Positions 7,860 through 15,477 of a stretch of 22,613 bases of DNA are shown in pieces. This DNA comes from Calditrichota bacterium (GTDB lineage: Bacteria > Zixibacteria > MSB-5A5 > GN15 > FEB-12): assembly GCA_030641085.1 (NCBI GenBank), contig DAOWIC010000215.1, positions 1 to 22,613 of the forward strand. The letters are read 5' to 3'. A model generated the notes under the pieces. That model was given only the letters and a program-made list of their open reading frames with translations, did no database searches and was not told the DNA's origin. Each line of letters starts with the position of its first letter. The first letter of the stretch is position 1. Made by a program: the position numbers and the translations under genes.

Positions 7860-7888
7860 TATATGGCACAACATTGCCATTTAGTCAA
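7860..7888 (-). promoter_or_regulatory. maeB promoter with palindromic operator in the spacer
   Basis: On the minus strand TTGACT (7883-7888), a 17-bp spacer, and CATATA (7860-7865). The spacer and -10 edge hold a perfect inverted repeat ATGGCA-N6-TGCCAT (7863-7880), placed where a bound regulator would block or remodel RNA polymerase. Confidence 0.5.
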
Positions 7889-8016
7889 GCTGTTTCAAGA
7901 CAATATAGCCCTTTTTTCAGTCCAAAAGCAACTGTTTTAATACTATTTCACACCTGAGGCACGTCAGGTAATGACAGGAAATCAGGGGGGATATAGACCC
8001 ACATAACCGGATAATC
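7889..8016. other. Intergenic stretch between maeB promoter and PEP-CTERM terminator
   Basis: The gene-free stretch from 7762 to 8078 holds the maeB leader and promoter on the right-to-left strand and the PEP-CTERM terminator at 8017-8052. Between them, 7889-8016 shows no coding signal, conserved RNA shape or repeat that I can support. Confidence 0.5.
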
Positions 8017-8052
8017 CAAAAAAAAGCCACCCCTCAAATAAGGGGTGACTTT
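8017..8052 (-). terminator. Terminator of the PEP-CTERM gene
   Basis: AGTCACCCCT pairs with AGGGGTGGCT on the minus strand (8026-8035 with 8041-8050, one G-C/G-T wobble), followed by eight T. It starts about 28 nt after the stop codon. Confidence 0.85.
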
Positions 8053-8078
8053 CGTATTGTTCAGAATCTGTATTCTAT

Positions 8079-8675
8079 TTACTTCGAATATCTGCGACGA
8101 GCAATCCCCACACCCACCAAGCCGACACCAAAAAGCAGGAATGTCGCCGGTTCCGGGGTATTGGTAATCACCGTCACCTGTACGCCGGAATTGAAATAGT
8201 GACAATCCGGGTCAAAAGCGAAGGCGACCGTACCGTCCTCGCTATAAGCGAGAAACTCATCGAGAAGGCCCAGCTCCCGCAGGCTGTAGCGAAGCGAGAT
8301 GCCATCGGTAGCGTAGCCGCCAACCGGGTCGGACCATTCATCAATCAACACTCCCTGTCCGGCAAAATAGTCGTCAATCCCGGGAGTGAGGTCCTCGCCC
8401 TCAAACAAGCCCAACTGGGCGTCGTCAAGCATCCTGATGAAAAGGCTGTTCTCCTCATACGGCCACCAGTTGCGGATATCCTCGAAGGATAAAAACACAT
8501 CGTCGACTCTTTCTCCCTCAGCCGACCATTCCAGACCCCACGTGTAGTACTTGTAATGATCCAGGTCATACATATCCGCGGGTTCCGGATTAAATACATA
8601 GACCCCGGCGTTGGCGGGGTTCACAAACAGTAGTGCCAGCAGTATCAGACCGGCAATCGTCGTTGTTTTCTTCAT
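8079..8675 (-). CDS. PEP-CTERM sorting-domain exported protein
   Basis: 198 residues. The N-terminal signal peptide (1-23, cleavage near ANA-GV) and the C-terminal tripartite PEP-CTERM signal are both clear: TPEPATFLLFG, a hydrophobic helix (FGVGLVGVGIA) and a basic end (RRRYSK). Proteins of this kind are exported, anchored by the C-terminal helix, and cut near the PEP motif by an exosortase, usually in bacteria that make exopolysaccharide. The body (24-170) is acidic and aromatic (many Asp, Glu, Tyr, Trp) with no family I recognise. No exosortase, prsK/prsR or exopolysaccharide gene is in the window. It is monocistronic. GGAG lies twelve bases before the ATG, a slightly long spacing. Confidence 0.88.
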   Translation of the reverse strand: MKKTTTIAGLILLALLFVNPANAGVYVFNPEPADMYDLDHYKYYTWGLEWSAEGERVDDVFLSFEDIRNWWPYEENSLFIRMLDDAQLGLFEGEDLTPGIDDYFAGQGVLIDEWSDPVGGYATDGISLRYSLRELGLLDEFLAYSEDGTVAFAFDPDCHYFNSGVQVTVITNTPEPATFLLFGVGLVGVGIARRRYSK

Positions 8676-8977
8676 GATATTACAACTCTCCTGCGTATCG
8701 GAAAATGATATTTTTTACCCTAGATTTCAACAATTGAACAGCAATTTTCGCTCCCAACTCGCGGCCCCGAAATAAAACATTCAAGTCAATACAAGACATT
8801 GTCTGACCGCGACTTACCTGGCACGGTTCGACGCCTGGGCCTCGCTCTACCGTCGCCTACTCAACAAATGAGCAGGAAAATCTAATAAATGTGCATTCAA
8901 TTACACATTAAGTATTGTCAGTTTCCTACACCAGGTCACGTTTTTGACTGTAAATCAACAGGTTGGAACCGCGAAAA
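8676..8977. other. Intergenic region with a possible decayed coding tail
   Basis: About 300 bases between the PEP-CTERM gene and the IscU-like gene. Near the PEP-CTERM start there is an A/T-rich stretch and a weak GG-N10-GC element (8739-8757). Bases 8811-8873 on the plus strand read as an abruptly GC-rich coding-like stretch ending in TGA with no start. An imperfect hairpin AATGTG/CACATT (8888-8893 with 8904-8909), followed on the minus strand by TTATTAGATTTT, may be a weak terminator for the IscU-like operon. Confidence 0.4.
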
Positions 8978-9424
8978 TTACTCGGCAGGGGCTCCGGCAG
9001 GACCCTGTTTGGCACTCGAGCAGCATCCCCGGCAAGCCTCGATCCGGTTGGTCATAGCGTCCGCCTTGATTACAGCCACCAATCGGGTTCCCTCGATATC
9101 ATGCTCGATCGAATCGACGACGCAGTAATCGTCGACGCCCCCGCTATCCTGCCCGAGCATCACTGCCAGACCGGCCTGCACCGCCAGAAAGTGCTTTACG
9201 ACGAGAAATTCCCGCAACGGCGGCATTTCGGGTCGGGAGGCGATCAAGTCTTCGGCCGAGGTCGCCAGTGTTTCCGAGATGGTCCTTTTGCGAAGCCAGC
9301 CGGCGATGAGTGACTCATTGCCGATCTCACCGCCACAGGTTTTCTTGTGCAGGGAGTAATCGATCACCCGGTCATCGGGGCCGATTCTGATTTCAAGGGT
9401 TTCGGTTATATCGGCGCAGGGCAT
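8978..9424 (-). CDS. Divergent IscU/NifU-N-like protein with cysteine-rich tail
   Basis: 148 residues. The first 90 residues resemble the core of the IscU/NifU-N iron-sulfur scaffold: PCADI at 2-6 matches the first ligand region of IscU (PACGD), then TCGGEIGNESLIAGWL around Cys30 matches the second ligand region, then EMPPLRE matches the conserved LPPxK segment. The usual third cysteine after that segment is absent (KHFLAV instead of HCS). The protein also begins later than IscU, lacking the usual N-terminal helix. The C-terminal 50 residues add Cys101 and a CRGCC cluster (131-135). It may be a repurposed or regulatory scaffold relative; assembly activity is doubtful. GGAAAG lies seven bases before the ATG. 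It is the third gene of an operon with an M23 peptidase and rhomboid protease, 35 nt after the latter. Assignment is from motif alignment by eye. Confidence 0.55.
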   Translation of the reverse strand: MPCADITETLEIRIGPDDRVIDYSLHKKTCGGEIGNESLIAGWLRKRTISETLATSAEDLIASRPEMPPLREFLVVKHFLAVQAGLAVMLGQDSGGVDDYCVVDSIEHDIEGTRLVAVIKADAMTNRIEACRGCCSSAKQGPAGAPAE

Positions 9425-9459
9425 ATCGTGTCTTTCCGTGTATTACAATTGCAGGACTA

Positions 9460-10176
9460 TTACCAGTTCATTCTATATACGCGCTGGCCTCCCGATGTTG
9501 GACCGCCGCGGCCGGTGATTTTGACCATAGCTTTCAAAATCAGCCAACCGAAAACGAATCCTCCGACATGGGCCATCCAGGCTACCCCGCCTCCGGTCGA
9601 ACTGCCGGCCAGCGACATAAAAAGCTGAATGACAAACCACATTCCCAGGACAAACTTGGCAGGAAGCTGGACAAACTGAATGAAAAAAAAGATTATCAGG
9701 ACAGTTATTCTGGCTCGCGGATGCAGCACCAGGTAGGCTCCCATCAGCCCGGCAATAGCGCCAGAGGCACCGACGAGCGGGATTTGCGATGATGGACCGA
9801 ACAGGGTGTAGAGGCCGACCGCCGCCAGACCGGAGAGCAGGTAGAAGATGATAAACTTCACTCGTCCGAAGTAGTCCTCTACATTGTTGCCGTAGATCCA
9901 CAAAAAGAGCATGTTGCCGATCAGGTGTATCCAGCCGCCATGCATAAACATCGAAGTAAACATGGTCAGCCAGGGCGAGGCAGACAGTTCGGGCGTGAGT
10001 TCGACACCGCTAACCAATTCATAGGGGATAAACCCGAACTGGAAGGTGATAAACTGAAAACCGCGCGAGCCAAGCGACTGGCAATAGAGAAAGACCAGCG
10101 TATTGACAATTATTAGCGTCACCGTCAGATACGGTTTCCGCACTGTTGGAGCGTCGTCTTTAATCGGAATGAACAT
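9460..10176 (-). CDS. Rhomboid family intramembrane serine protease
   Basis: 238 residues with six or so hydrophobic helices. The catalytic dyad is visible: Ser138 in GASGAIAG and His203 in AHVGGFVFG. The rhomboid HxxxHxxxN helix is present (H79, H84, N88 in MHGGWIHLIGNM). These enzymes cut transmembrane substrates within the membrane. The N-terminus starts with FIPIKDDAPT, common in the bacterial short rhomboid group. The gene follows the M23 peptidase by 17 nt and precedes the IscU-like gene by 35 nt on the same strand. Substrate is unknown, though the envelope-facing neighbours make a membrane quality-control role plausible. Confidence 0.92.
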   Translation of the reverse strand: MFIPIKDDAPTVRKPYLTVTLIIVNTLVFLYCQSLGSRGFQFITFQFGFIPYELVSGVELTPELSASPWLTMFTSMFMHGGWIHLIGNMLFLWIYGNNVEDYFGRVKFIIFYLLSGLAAVGLYTLFGPSSQIPLVGASGAIAGLMGAYLVLHPRARITVLIIFFFIQFVQLPAKFVLGMWFVIQLFMSLAGSSTGGGVAWMAHVGGFVFGWLILKAMVKITGRGGPTSGGQRVYRMNW

Positions 10177-10193
10177 GTCTTATCTCAACGGTC

Positions 10194-12503
10194 TCAATTT
10201 CCTTTGCCCGGGCGTTTTCTATTACCCGGTGAAACGTTGAAATTGAGATATTGTTCGGTCAGGTTGCCCAGTCGGTCGGTGACCATTATTCCCAGATGGT
10301 GCGATCCCGGCTCAAGCGCTTCCACCGGCACTGTCTTACATACCTTGTCCTCCGGATCATATTCAGGAATCATCCACTGGCCATCCAATTTTATCGTAAA
10401 GGCCAGATCGTCAACGATTCCGGAGAGCGAGTCGGCCACATTGAAGCTGATGACCGGTTTCAGATCGTAATAGGTCCTGCCGTTTACGATATTCAGCCTG
10501 CTGATGTCAGGCGGATCGTAGTCGTACAGCACCGCAAAGGACCCACCCCCGATCGATTTGGCGGTCAGCACACCGTCCTTGTTAACATTATCCAGCCAGA
10601 CCCACTTGTCGGCTTCTTTGTCGAGCCAGCAGATGCCGCTCTTGTCGTTATGCGCGTTATAGTCGGGCAGATTGATCGAGATATCAAACTCGCGTCGACA
10701 TACAAACGCTTCCGGCAGTACCTCGAAGTGATCGGAGTTAAGCCGCAGGCGGCCCTTGAACACGATCGGGTTCCGCTTGAACTCAATATATCTCGGCTCA
10801 AAGAAATGATCCCGGTCAAAACGGATCGAACCGTAATCCTCGATCTCAATCACCTGGTTATCCTCAAGACCGACCACCTGAATGTTCAGCGAGTCAATCC
10901 AACCGAGTGTAAGGCTGGTGTCGGCCGTCATGGAGTAGCTGATACGAGTAATCCGCGAGTACTCCGGCTTGACCGGGATAAAACAGCGATACTCCCACAT
11001 CGTGAAAATCCGGGGATATTCGAGACCCAGCAGTCGATCACCGTCCCAGAGTGCCACGCACGCGTCGGAACCCTTCTTGGCTTTTGTTTCGACTGTCAGC
11101 ATCAGCCCGTCGTCGACCACCTCGTGACTCATGAGGACACTGGCTTTTCCAAGAGACATTTGCCGGCTGAAAATGCCGTCTTTGATAACTGCCCCCTGCC
11201 CGGTATAGGTATACAGGCGCATGATCATGCCCGTGGAATTTCGCACCGGCACCATACACTCGATCCGGCCTTTGTCCAGAGCCCTAACTTCCGAATCTTG
11301 CACCCGGCCCCATCGATCACCCCGACACAAGTAAAGACGGACCGAGTCGACGCCGAGCGCTTCGACATCCTCCGACGGGCTGAAATAGAAGCGGGTCTGT
11401 TTACCCGGACCGGTTGCGGTGGAATCGAGGCTGTACAGATTCTCATCTGCTCCCCAGAGAAAACTGAATTTGAGTTCTGCCTTGTTGCCGAAACAGTCCT
11501 CGGCCACGATTTTTGCCTTGTGCAATCCCGGCTTTTCCCTACCGCCGGCCCCGTATGTACCGTCGCTGCCGCGCACCGCCCGACTGCCGATGTAGTCGTT
11601 TCCGGTACGGTGAAAGAGCCGCCGCACTCTTTTCTGGCCACTGACCACATTGAGGTAATCATACTCCAGCCCGACTGTGGTCGAAGTCTCAAAATCGAGC
11701 ATGTCAAAAACAACCTCGTAATACTCGTCGCCATCAATGTATAGCGATAGTTTGTAGATTGTCTGGCTCATACCCCCTGGCCGCATCTTGTCGTAACAAT
11801 CAGCCAACAGACCGAAGGGCCGATTGAAGTACAGCACCGTGTCAAGAACGTATTGGCCGACTTCCTTGCCGGCCGCAACATCGAGGAATAGACGGCGCTC
11901 TCCGTTTTCGAACAGACTATTGTCGTCGGTCAGCTTGAAGCCGATCCGGCTGAAAACAGGTGGGGTGGAATCCGCAATTCCATAGTCGTGAGTAAGCGGA
12001 TTGACCGGCCGGTTATCAGCGGTGCGCATTTCAAAATGAAGATGGGGCGCTCCCACCCCGGTCTTGCCGGAATAGGCGATCAATTCTCCTTTGGCGATCC
12101 TGACCGAATCGGTCGGAAAATGATGATCAATATAATAGCGCCGGGCCTTCAACTGCTCCCTCTCCACCAACGGCCGCAGACGGCCGGAAAACTGCGAGAG
12201 ATGCCCAAAGACGTAGATATGGCCATCGTCGCCCTTCATGTAGAGTCCTTTGCCATATCCCTTGTAGGACATTTTGACCCGATATAGATACCCGTCCACG
12301 GGCGCATATACCCGCTCGCCGACGCGGCTGGCGGTCCGCAAGTCCACTCCGGCGTGGAATCGATTGTCGCGATAGTCGCCGAAGCCGCTGGAAAGGTCTA
12401 TTCGGCGCTTGATCGGCCAGTCGGCGGCCCTGACCGCAGTGAAAGTAACTGTAAGTAATACAAGGGCTAACAAAAAGGCACGGGCGGTCGATACTCTAGT
12501 CAT
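10194..12503 (-). CDS. Exported M23 (LytM-type) metallopeptidase with long C-terminal extension
   Basis: 769 residues from the ATG at 12501-12503. A longer reading from TTG at 12518 is possible, but GGGAG lies eight bases before the ATG, inside that extension, so I chose the ATG. A signal peptide covers about 1-26 (ending VRAAD). The LytM fold follows at about 30-170 with a complete ligand set: His50 and Asp54 (FHAGVD), His101 (FGHLSQ), His154 and His156 (PHLHFE). Such enzymes cut peptidoglycan crosslinks, or act as amidase activators when ligands are lost; here ligands are intact. The remaining roughly 600 residues are beta-rich, with Ig-like segments near the end (PPDISRLNIVNGRTYYD; LEPGSHHLGIMVTD), likely binding or spacer domains. 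It heads an operon with rhomboid and the IscU-like gene. Confidence 0.88.
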   Translation of the reverse strand: MTRVSTARAFLLALVLLTVTFTAVRAADWPIKRRIDLSSGFGDYRDNRFHAGVDLRTASRVGERVYAPVDGYLYRVKMSYKGYGKGLYMKGDDGHIYVFGHLSQFSGRLRPLVEREQLKARRYYIDHHFPTDSVRIAKGELIAYSGKTGVGAPHLHFEMRTADNRPVNPLTHDYGIADSTPPVFSRIGFKLTDDNSLFENGERRLFLDVAAGKEVGQYVLDTVLYFNRPFGLLADCYDKMRPGGMSQTIYKLSLYIDGDEYYEVVFDMLDFETSTTVGLEYDYLNVVSGQKRVRRLFHRTGNDYIGSRAVRGSDGTYGAGGREKPGLHKAKIVAEDCFGNKAELKFSFLWGADENLYSLDSTATGPGKQTRFYFSPSEDVEALGVDSVRLYLCRGDRWGRVQDSEVRALDKGRIECMVPVRNSTGMIMRLYTYTGQGAVIKDGIFSRQMSLGKASVLMSHEVVDDGLMLTVETKAKKGSDACVALWDGDRLLGLEYPRIFTMWEYRCFIPVKPEYSRITRISYSMTADTSLTLGWIDSLNIQVVGLEDNQVIEIEDYGSIRFDRDHFFEPRYIEFKRNPIVFKGRLRLNSDHFEVLPEAFVCRREFDISINLPDYNAHNDKSGICWLDKEADKWVWLDNVNKDGVLTAKSIGGGSFAVLYDYDPPDISRLNIVNGRTYYDLKPVISFNVADSLSGIVDDLAFTIKLDGQWMIPEYDPEDKVCKTVPVEALEPGSHHLGIMVTDRLGNLTEQYLNFNVSPGNRKRPGKGN

Positions 12504-12546
12504 GGTTGTCGCTCCCAACTCATTGATGGAGAAGATTTAACAATCT

Positions 12547-12572
12547 ATTATACAATTGACGACTAAAATCAA
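12547..12572 (-). promoter_or_regulatory. Probable promoter of the M23-rhomboid-IscU-like operon
   Basis: A perfect minus-strand TATAAT (12547-12552). The best -35 match TTGATT (12567-12572) is only 14 bp away; at 17 bp the hexamer is ACGTTG. Either the -35 is weak or an activator assists. It is divergent from the promoter at 12604-12631. Confidence 0.4.
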
Positions 12573-12603
12573 CGTTTTTTGCACCCGAATCGGCAATCCG
12601 CTG

Positions 12604-12631
12604 TTGCCAAATCAGTTAATTAGGTTATATT
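12604..12631 (+). promoter_or_regulatory. Promoter of the PpiD-like gene
   Basis: TTGCCA (12604-12609), 16 bp, TATATT (12626-12631). The transcript would carry a leader of about 70 nt to the ATG at 12709, which has GGAGAG six bases upstream. Confidence 0.55.
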
Positions 12632-12708
12632 TTGTGTTCCCGGAAAATCTCCGGCACAGTGACAGGTAAAGCAGATAACGTTTTTTTATTTCTACTGGAG
12701 AGAAACGC

Positions 12709-14553
12709 ATGTTTAAAGCCCTACGCAAAATGATCCTCCCTATAGTACTTATTGCCCTGGTCGGCTTTCTGGCTACGATCATTTTTCAGTGGGGCATGGA
12801 GCTGTCGAGCCGGGATAACTATCTCGCGTCCAACGTCGCGGCCGTTATCAACGGCGAGGAAATCTCCTGGCAGGATTATAACAAGATATACAGCAATCTC
12901 TACCAGCAGGCCTCCCAGGGAGTCGAGGATGAATTGCCGGATTCGAAGATTCGCGAGATCCAGGGCAACGCCTGGAATCAACTCCTCCATGACCGGCTGA
13001 TTATGCAGGAGGTGGCCAAGCATAATATCTCGGTTACCAGCGAAGAACTATATGGCCTGCTTCGCTACTCCCCTCCGGCGGAACTGCAACAAATTACGTT
13101 TTTCCATACCGACGGTCGTTTCGATTACCAGAAGTATCTCAATTATATGGCCGACCCCAACGCCGCCCCCTTCTGGGCATCGGTGGAGCCGTTTATCCGC
13201 ACCGAGATCATGAAAATGAAGCTGCAGGAGATGGTGTCACAGGCGGCGCAGGTGACCGAAGCGGAAATCAAGGAAGCCTTCGTTACCAGCGAGGAGAAGG
13301 TCAAGGTCGACATGGTCAATGTATCCACCGCTCGGTTTTCGCAGGCTGCCAGGGATTTCACCGACCAGGATGTGGATGATTACTTCGCCGCCAACCGCGA
13401 CAAATACAAAGTCGACGAACGGGCGGTGCTGAAGGTTGCCCTTATCCAGAAACAACCGGAACCCTCTGACTGGGAGCGGGCACGAGTGAAGGCAAGTGAG
13501 ATTTATGATTCCGCCACGGCCGGCGCCGATTTCGCTCAACTCGCTATGACCTATTCCGATGACAACTCCGCCCGCAACGGCGGCGACCTGGGCTGGTTCC
13601 CGGAGGGTCAGATGGTGCGTGAATTCAACGACATGGTTTTCAGCATGAAAAAGGGCGAGATATCCCAGCCGGTAAGAACCACCTTCGGTTATCACGTCAT
13701 CTTGCTGCATGACCGCAAAGAGGAGATGGGCACCCTCCCCGGCAGCACCAAGCAGGAAAAGATCACCAAGGCTCACGCCTCTCATATCCTGTTCAAAGCC
13801 GCCCCTTCGGCCGAGACTCTCGACCGGGTTTTCAACACTCTCAATCAGATCCGGACCGAGGCTGAAAACTCAAGCTTTGAAGCTGCAGCCGCGGCGGCCG
13901 ATATCGAGTTGAGAGAAACCCGACCGTTTGAGCGCGGCGACGTTATCCAGTTTATCGGCCGCGATGAGTTTGCCAATCAGTTCGCCTTCGACAAAGAGGT
14001 CGGCAGTCTCTCCGACATCATGGAAAACAACTCCGCTATCTATGTCTTCCAAATAGCCGAAAGACTGCCGTCGGGTCTGGCCGATCTGGAGGAATCGCGC
14101 AGCCAGGCGAAGCGTGATCTGATGAACGACCGTATGTACGCGCTTTGTATGGACACGGCCAACGCTATCTACGCCGACTATGAGCAGAGCAGCGATTTGA
14201 AGAAAGCCGCCAAAAAGCACGCTGCCAAGTATGTTGAGCTTGATCCGTTTGCCCGTAGCGGTTATGTCAAGGACTTCGGTCGCGATCCGTACGCTATCGG
14301 CGGCGCCTTTGCCCTCAGGGAACCGGGACAGGTCTCGAAGCCGATCCAGCACGAGAAGGGCGCGGTTATTTTCAAGCTAGTCGAGAGAAGTTCGCCTGAC
14401 CTGACCGACTTCACCGCGAAACGCGATTCGATCCAGTCGGTCCTTTTGGTAAATAAGCAGCAGGAGTTGTACGCTAAGTGGTATGAGAGCCTGCGCGAGA
14501 ACTCGGCAATTATCAATAATGTTCAGCTCGGACGGGCCCGATCTGATATCTGA
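12709..14553 (+). CDS. PpiD/SurA-like peptidyl-prolyl isomerase, membrane-anchored
   Basis: 614 residues with the PpiD layout: a short cytoplasmic N-terminus, one membrane helix (about 9-27, MILPIVLIALVGFLATIIF), a SurA_N-like chaperone segment (about 40-200), and a parvulin domain (about 235-335) with the typical FAQLAMTYSDD, GGDLGWFPEGQMV and FGYHVILLHDR elements. A second parvulin-like start (AHASHILFKA, about residue 356) leads into a degenerate repeat (to about 460), then a C-terminal helical part. PpiD-type proteins sit at the periplasmic face near the Sec translocon and help newly exported proteins fold. It is the only plus-strand gene, divergent from the M23 operon and closed by its own terminator. 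The ppiD symbol is withheld because orthology to the enterobacterial gene is not certain. Confidence 0.85.
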   Translation: MFKALRKMILPIVLIALVGFLATIIFQWGMELSSRDNYLASNVAAVINGEEISWQDYNKIYSNLYQQASQGVEDELPDSKIREIQGNAWNQLLHDRLIMQEVAKHNISVTSEELYGLLRYSPPAELQQITFFHTDGRFDYQKYLNYMADPNAAPFWASVEPFIRTEIMKMKLQEMVSQAAQVTEAEIKEAFVTSEEKVKVDMVNVSTARFSQAARDFTDQDVDDYFAANRDKYKVDERAVLKVALIQKQPEPSDWERARVKASEIYDSATAGADFAQLAMTYSDDNSARNGGDLGWFPEGQMVREFNDMVFSMKKGEISQPVRTTFGYHVILLHDRKEEMGTLPGSTKQEKITKAHASHILFKAAPSAETLDRVFNTLNQIRTEAENSSFEAAAAAADIELRETRPFERGDVIQFIGRDEFANQFAFDKEVGSLSDIMENNSAIYVFQIAERLPSGLADLEESRSQAKRDLMNDRMYALCMDTANAIYADYEQSSDLKKAAKKHAAKYVELDPFARSGYVKDFGRDPYAIGGAFALREPGQVSKPIQHEKGAVIFKLVERSSPDLTDFTAKRDSIQSVLLVNKQQELYAKWYESLRENSAIINNVQLGRARSDI

Positions 14554-14573
14554 AGTTAACAGCAACAGGTATC

Positions 14574-14605
14574 AAGGCTCTCAGCATTGCTGAGGGCCTT
14601 TTTTT
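14574..14605 (+). terminator. Terminator of the PpiD-like gene, overlapping the end of a convergent gene
   Basis: A stem of about 10 bp, GGCTCTCAGCA paired with TGCTGAGGGCC and one mismatch, followed by seven T on the plus strand, 20 nt after the stop. On the other strand the same bases encode the last residues and stop codon of the small membrane protein. Confidence 0.88.
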
Positions 14606-14829
14606 ATGACACAGACCAGCCTGATTAAGGCGGTCACGGCCCAGACAAGCTCCAGAATCACAAACGGTATCGCCCCGCCCTCTAAAGCGTACCAGGACGC
14701 CATCAGGGCGCCCATCGCATTCATCGAAAGATACCAGCGGCTGTCTTCGTCAAGCACCTTCAGCAGATTAAGAGCGAAGGCCAGCAGCAGCAGGCCGACT
14801 CCCACCGATCCGATTATCACCGGTAGCAC
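14581..14829 (-). CDS. Small membrane protein, CBU_0592-like
   Basis: About 82 residues with three hydrophobic helices: one near the N-terminus (VIIGSVGVGLLLLAFALNLL), one in the middle (NAMGALMASWYAL) and one near the end (PFVILELVWAVTALIRL). The pattern of a short loop then FVILELVWAVTALIRL resembles the small integral-membrane CBU_0592 domain family, of unknown function. A strong AAGGAGG lies directly upstream. The ATG (14832) and GTG (14835) are too close to it, so GTG at 14827-14829, five bases away, is the best start. The last eight codons and stop run through the terminator hairpin of the convergent gene. It may have a weak promoter between 14836 and 14885, since a terminator for the preceding gene lies at 14886-14918. 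Confidence 0.7.
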   Translation of the reverse strand: MLPVIIGSVGVGLLLLAFALNLLKVLDEDSRWYLSMNAMGALMASWYALEGGAIPFVILELVWAVTALIRLVCVIKKGPQQC

Positions 14830-14885
14830 CATCACCTCCTTTTTCCGCTTTTAATTCAATCAACGCCGCCTGTCGCTTCTCTCCA

Positions 14886-14918
14886 ACAAAAAGAAGCCGC
14901 CGGCAAATGCCGGCGGCT
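14886..14918 (-). terminator. Terminator of the Rrf2 regulator gene
   Basis: A perfect 10-bp stem GCCGCCGGCA/TGCCGGCGGC (14896-14905 with 14908-14917); pairing is probably relaxed at the top to allow a loop. On the minus strand it is followed by TTCTTTTTG. Confidence 0.8.
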
Positions 14919-14991
14919 CCATGTTCGCTCCAACTGTCTGACCCATCATCCCGAATATTAGCCGGTACGATCAGTCACAACTCATTCGGAC

Positions 14992-15447
14992 CTATGCCAC
15001 CTTTTCGACAGGGTTATCCCGGGCAGCCTCATCAGCCTTCCAAGCGTTATCGGCGGCCTCTTTCAGAGTGAGTTTGCCGATGGTAGACTCAAACTGCCGG
15101 CATAATTCCTGCCAGGGTCGACTCAGGGCGCAGCACTGGTCGCCCTCGCGGTTGTCGTGTCCAAGGATGCACTTTTCTTCAGGGGCAAAATCCCCAACCA
15201 CGGCCCGGACAATCTGGTTCATCGTGACCTCTTCCGCTGGCAGAGCCAGCACAAAACCACCTCCCGGTCCCTTGACCGACTTGACCAGTCCCTTGTTGCG
15301 TAATCCGTGAAGTATTTTAGACAAAAACTGCTTCGGAATAACCTCCGCTTCAGCAATTTCAGCCGTTCTAATAGGGGAACCGTCCGAATGGCGCGCAATG
15401 TAAATCATGGCGCGCAGAGCGTGTTGTGATGTAGGCGAGTAAATCAA
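14992..15447 (-). CDS. Rrf2-family transcriptional regulator, IscR-like cysteines
   Basis: 151 residues. The N-terminal winged helix is typical of Rrf2 (SQHALRAMIYIA; VIPKQFLSKILHGLRNKGLV; KGPGGGFVLA), and the loop beyond it holds Cys93, Cys105 and Cys106, close to the three-Cys arrangement that binds an Fe-S cluster in IscR and relatives (C-x5-C-x5-C in IscR, wider here). It is probably a dimeric DNA-binding sensor of Fe-S status, oxygen, NO or redox stress. Start is TTG at 15445-15447 with AGGAG seven bases upstream; no in-frame ATG lies nearby. Own promoter (15488-15516) and terminator make it monocistronic. Targets are not visible, though Fe-S genes abound in the window. Confidence 0.9.
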   Translation of the reverse strand: MIYSPTSQHALRAMIYIARHSDGSPIRTAEIAEAEVIPKQFLSKILHGLRNKGLVKSVKGPGGGFVLALPAEEVTMNQIVRAVVGDFAPEEKCILGHDNREGDQCCALSRPWQELCRQFESTIGKLTLKEAADNAWKADEAARDNPVEKVA

Positions 15448-15477
15448 TGTCGAACTCCTGCATTGTTGTCATCAAAA

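Noticed and set aside
10251..11744. 497-codon plus-strand frame opposite the M23 peptidase
   Set aside because: Antisense shadow; the minus-strand gene has signal peptide, Zn ligands and operon context, while this frame has none.
12571..12690. AACGTTTTTT occurring in two places near the divergent promoters and once near 18020
   Set aside because: Short, low-complexity and without consistent spacing; likely chance in AT-rich intergenic DNA.
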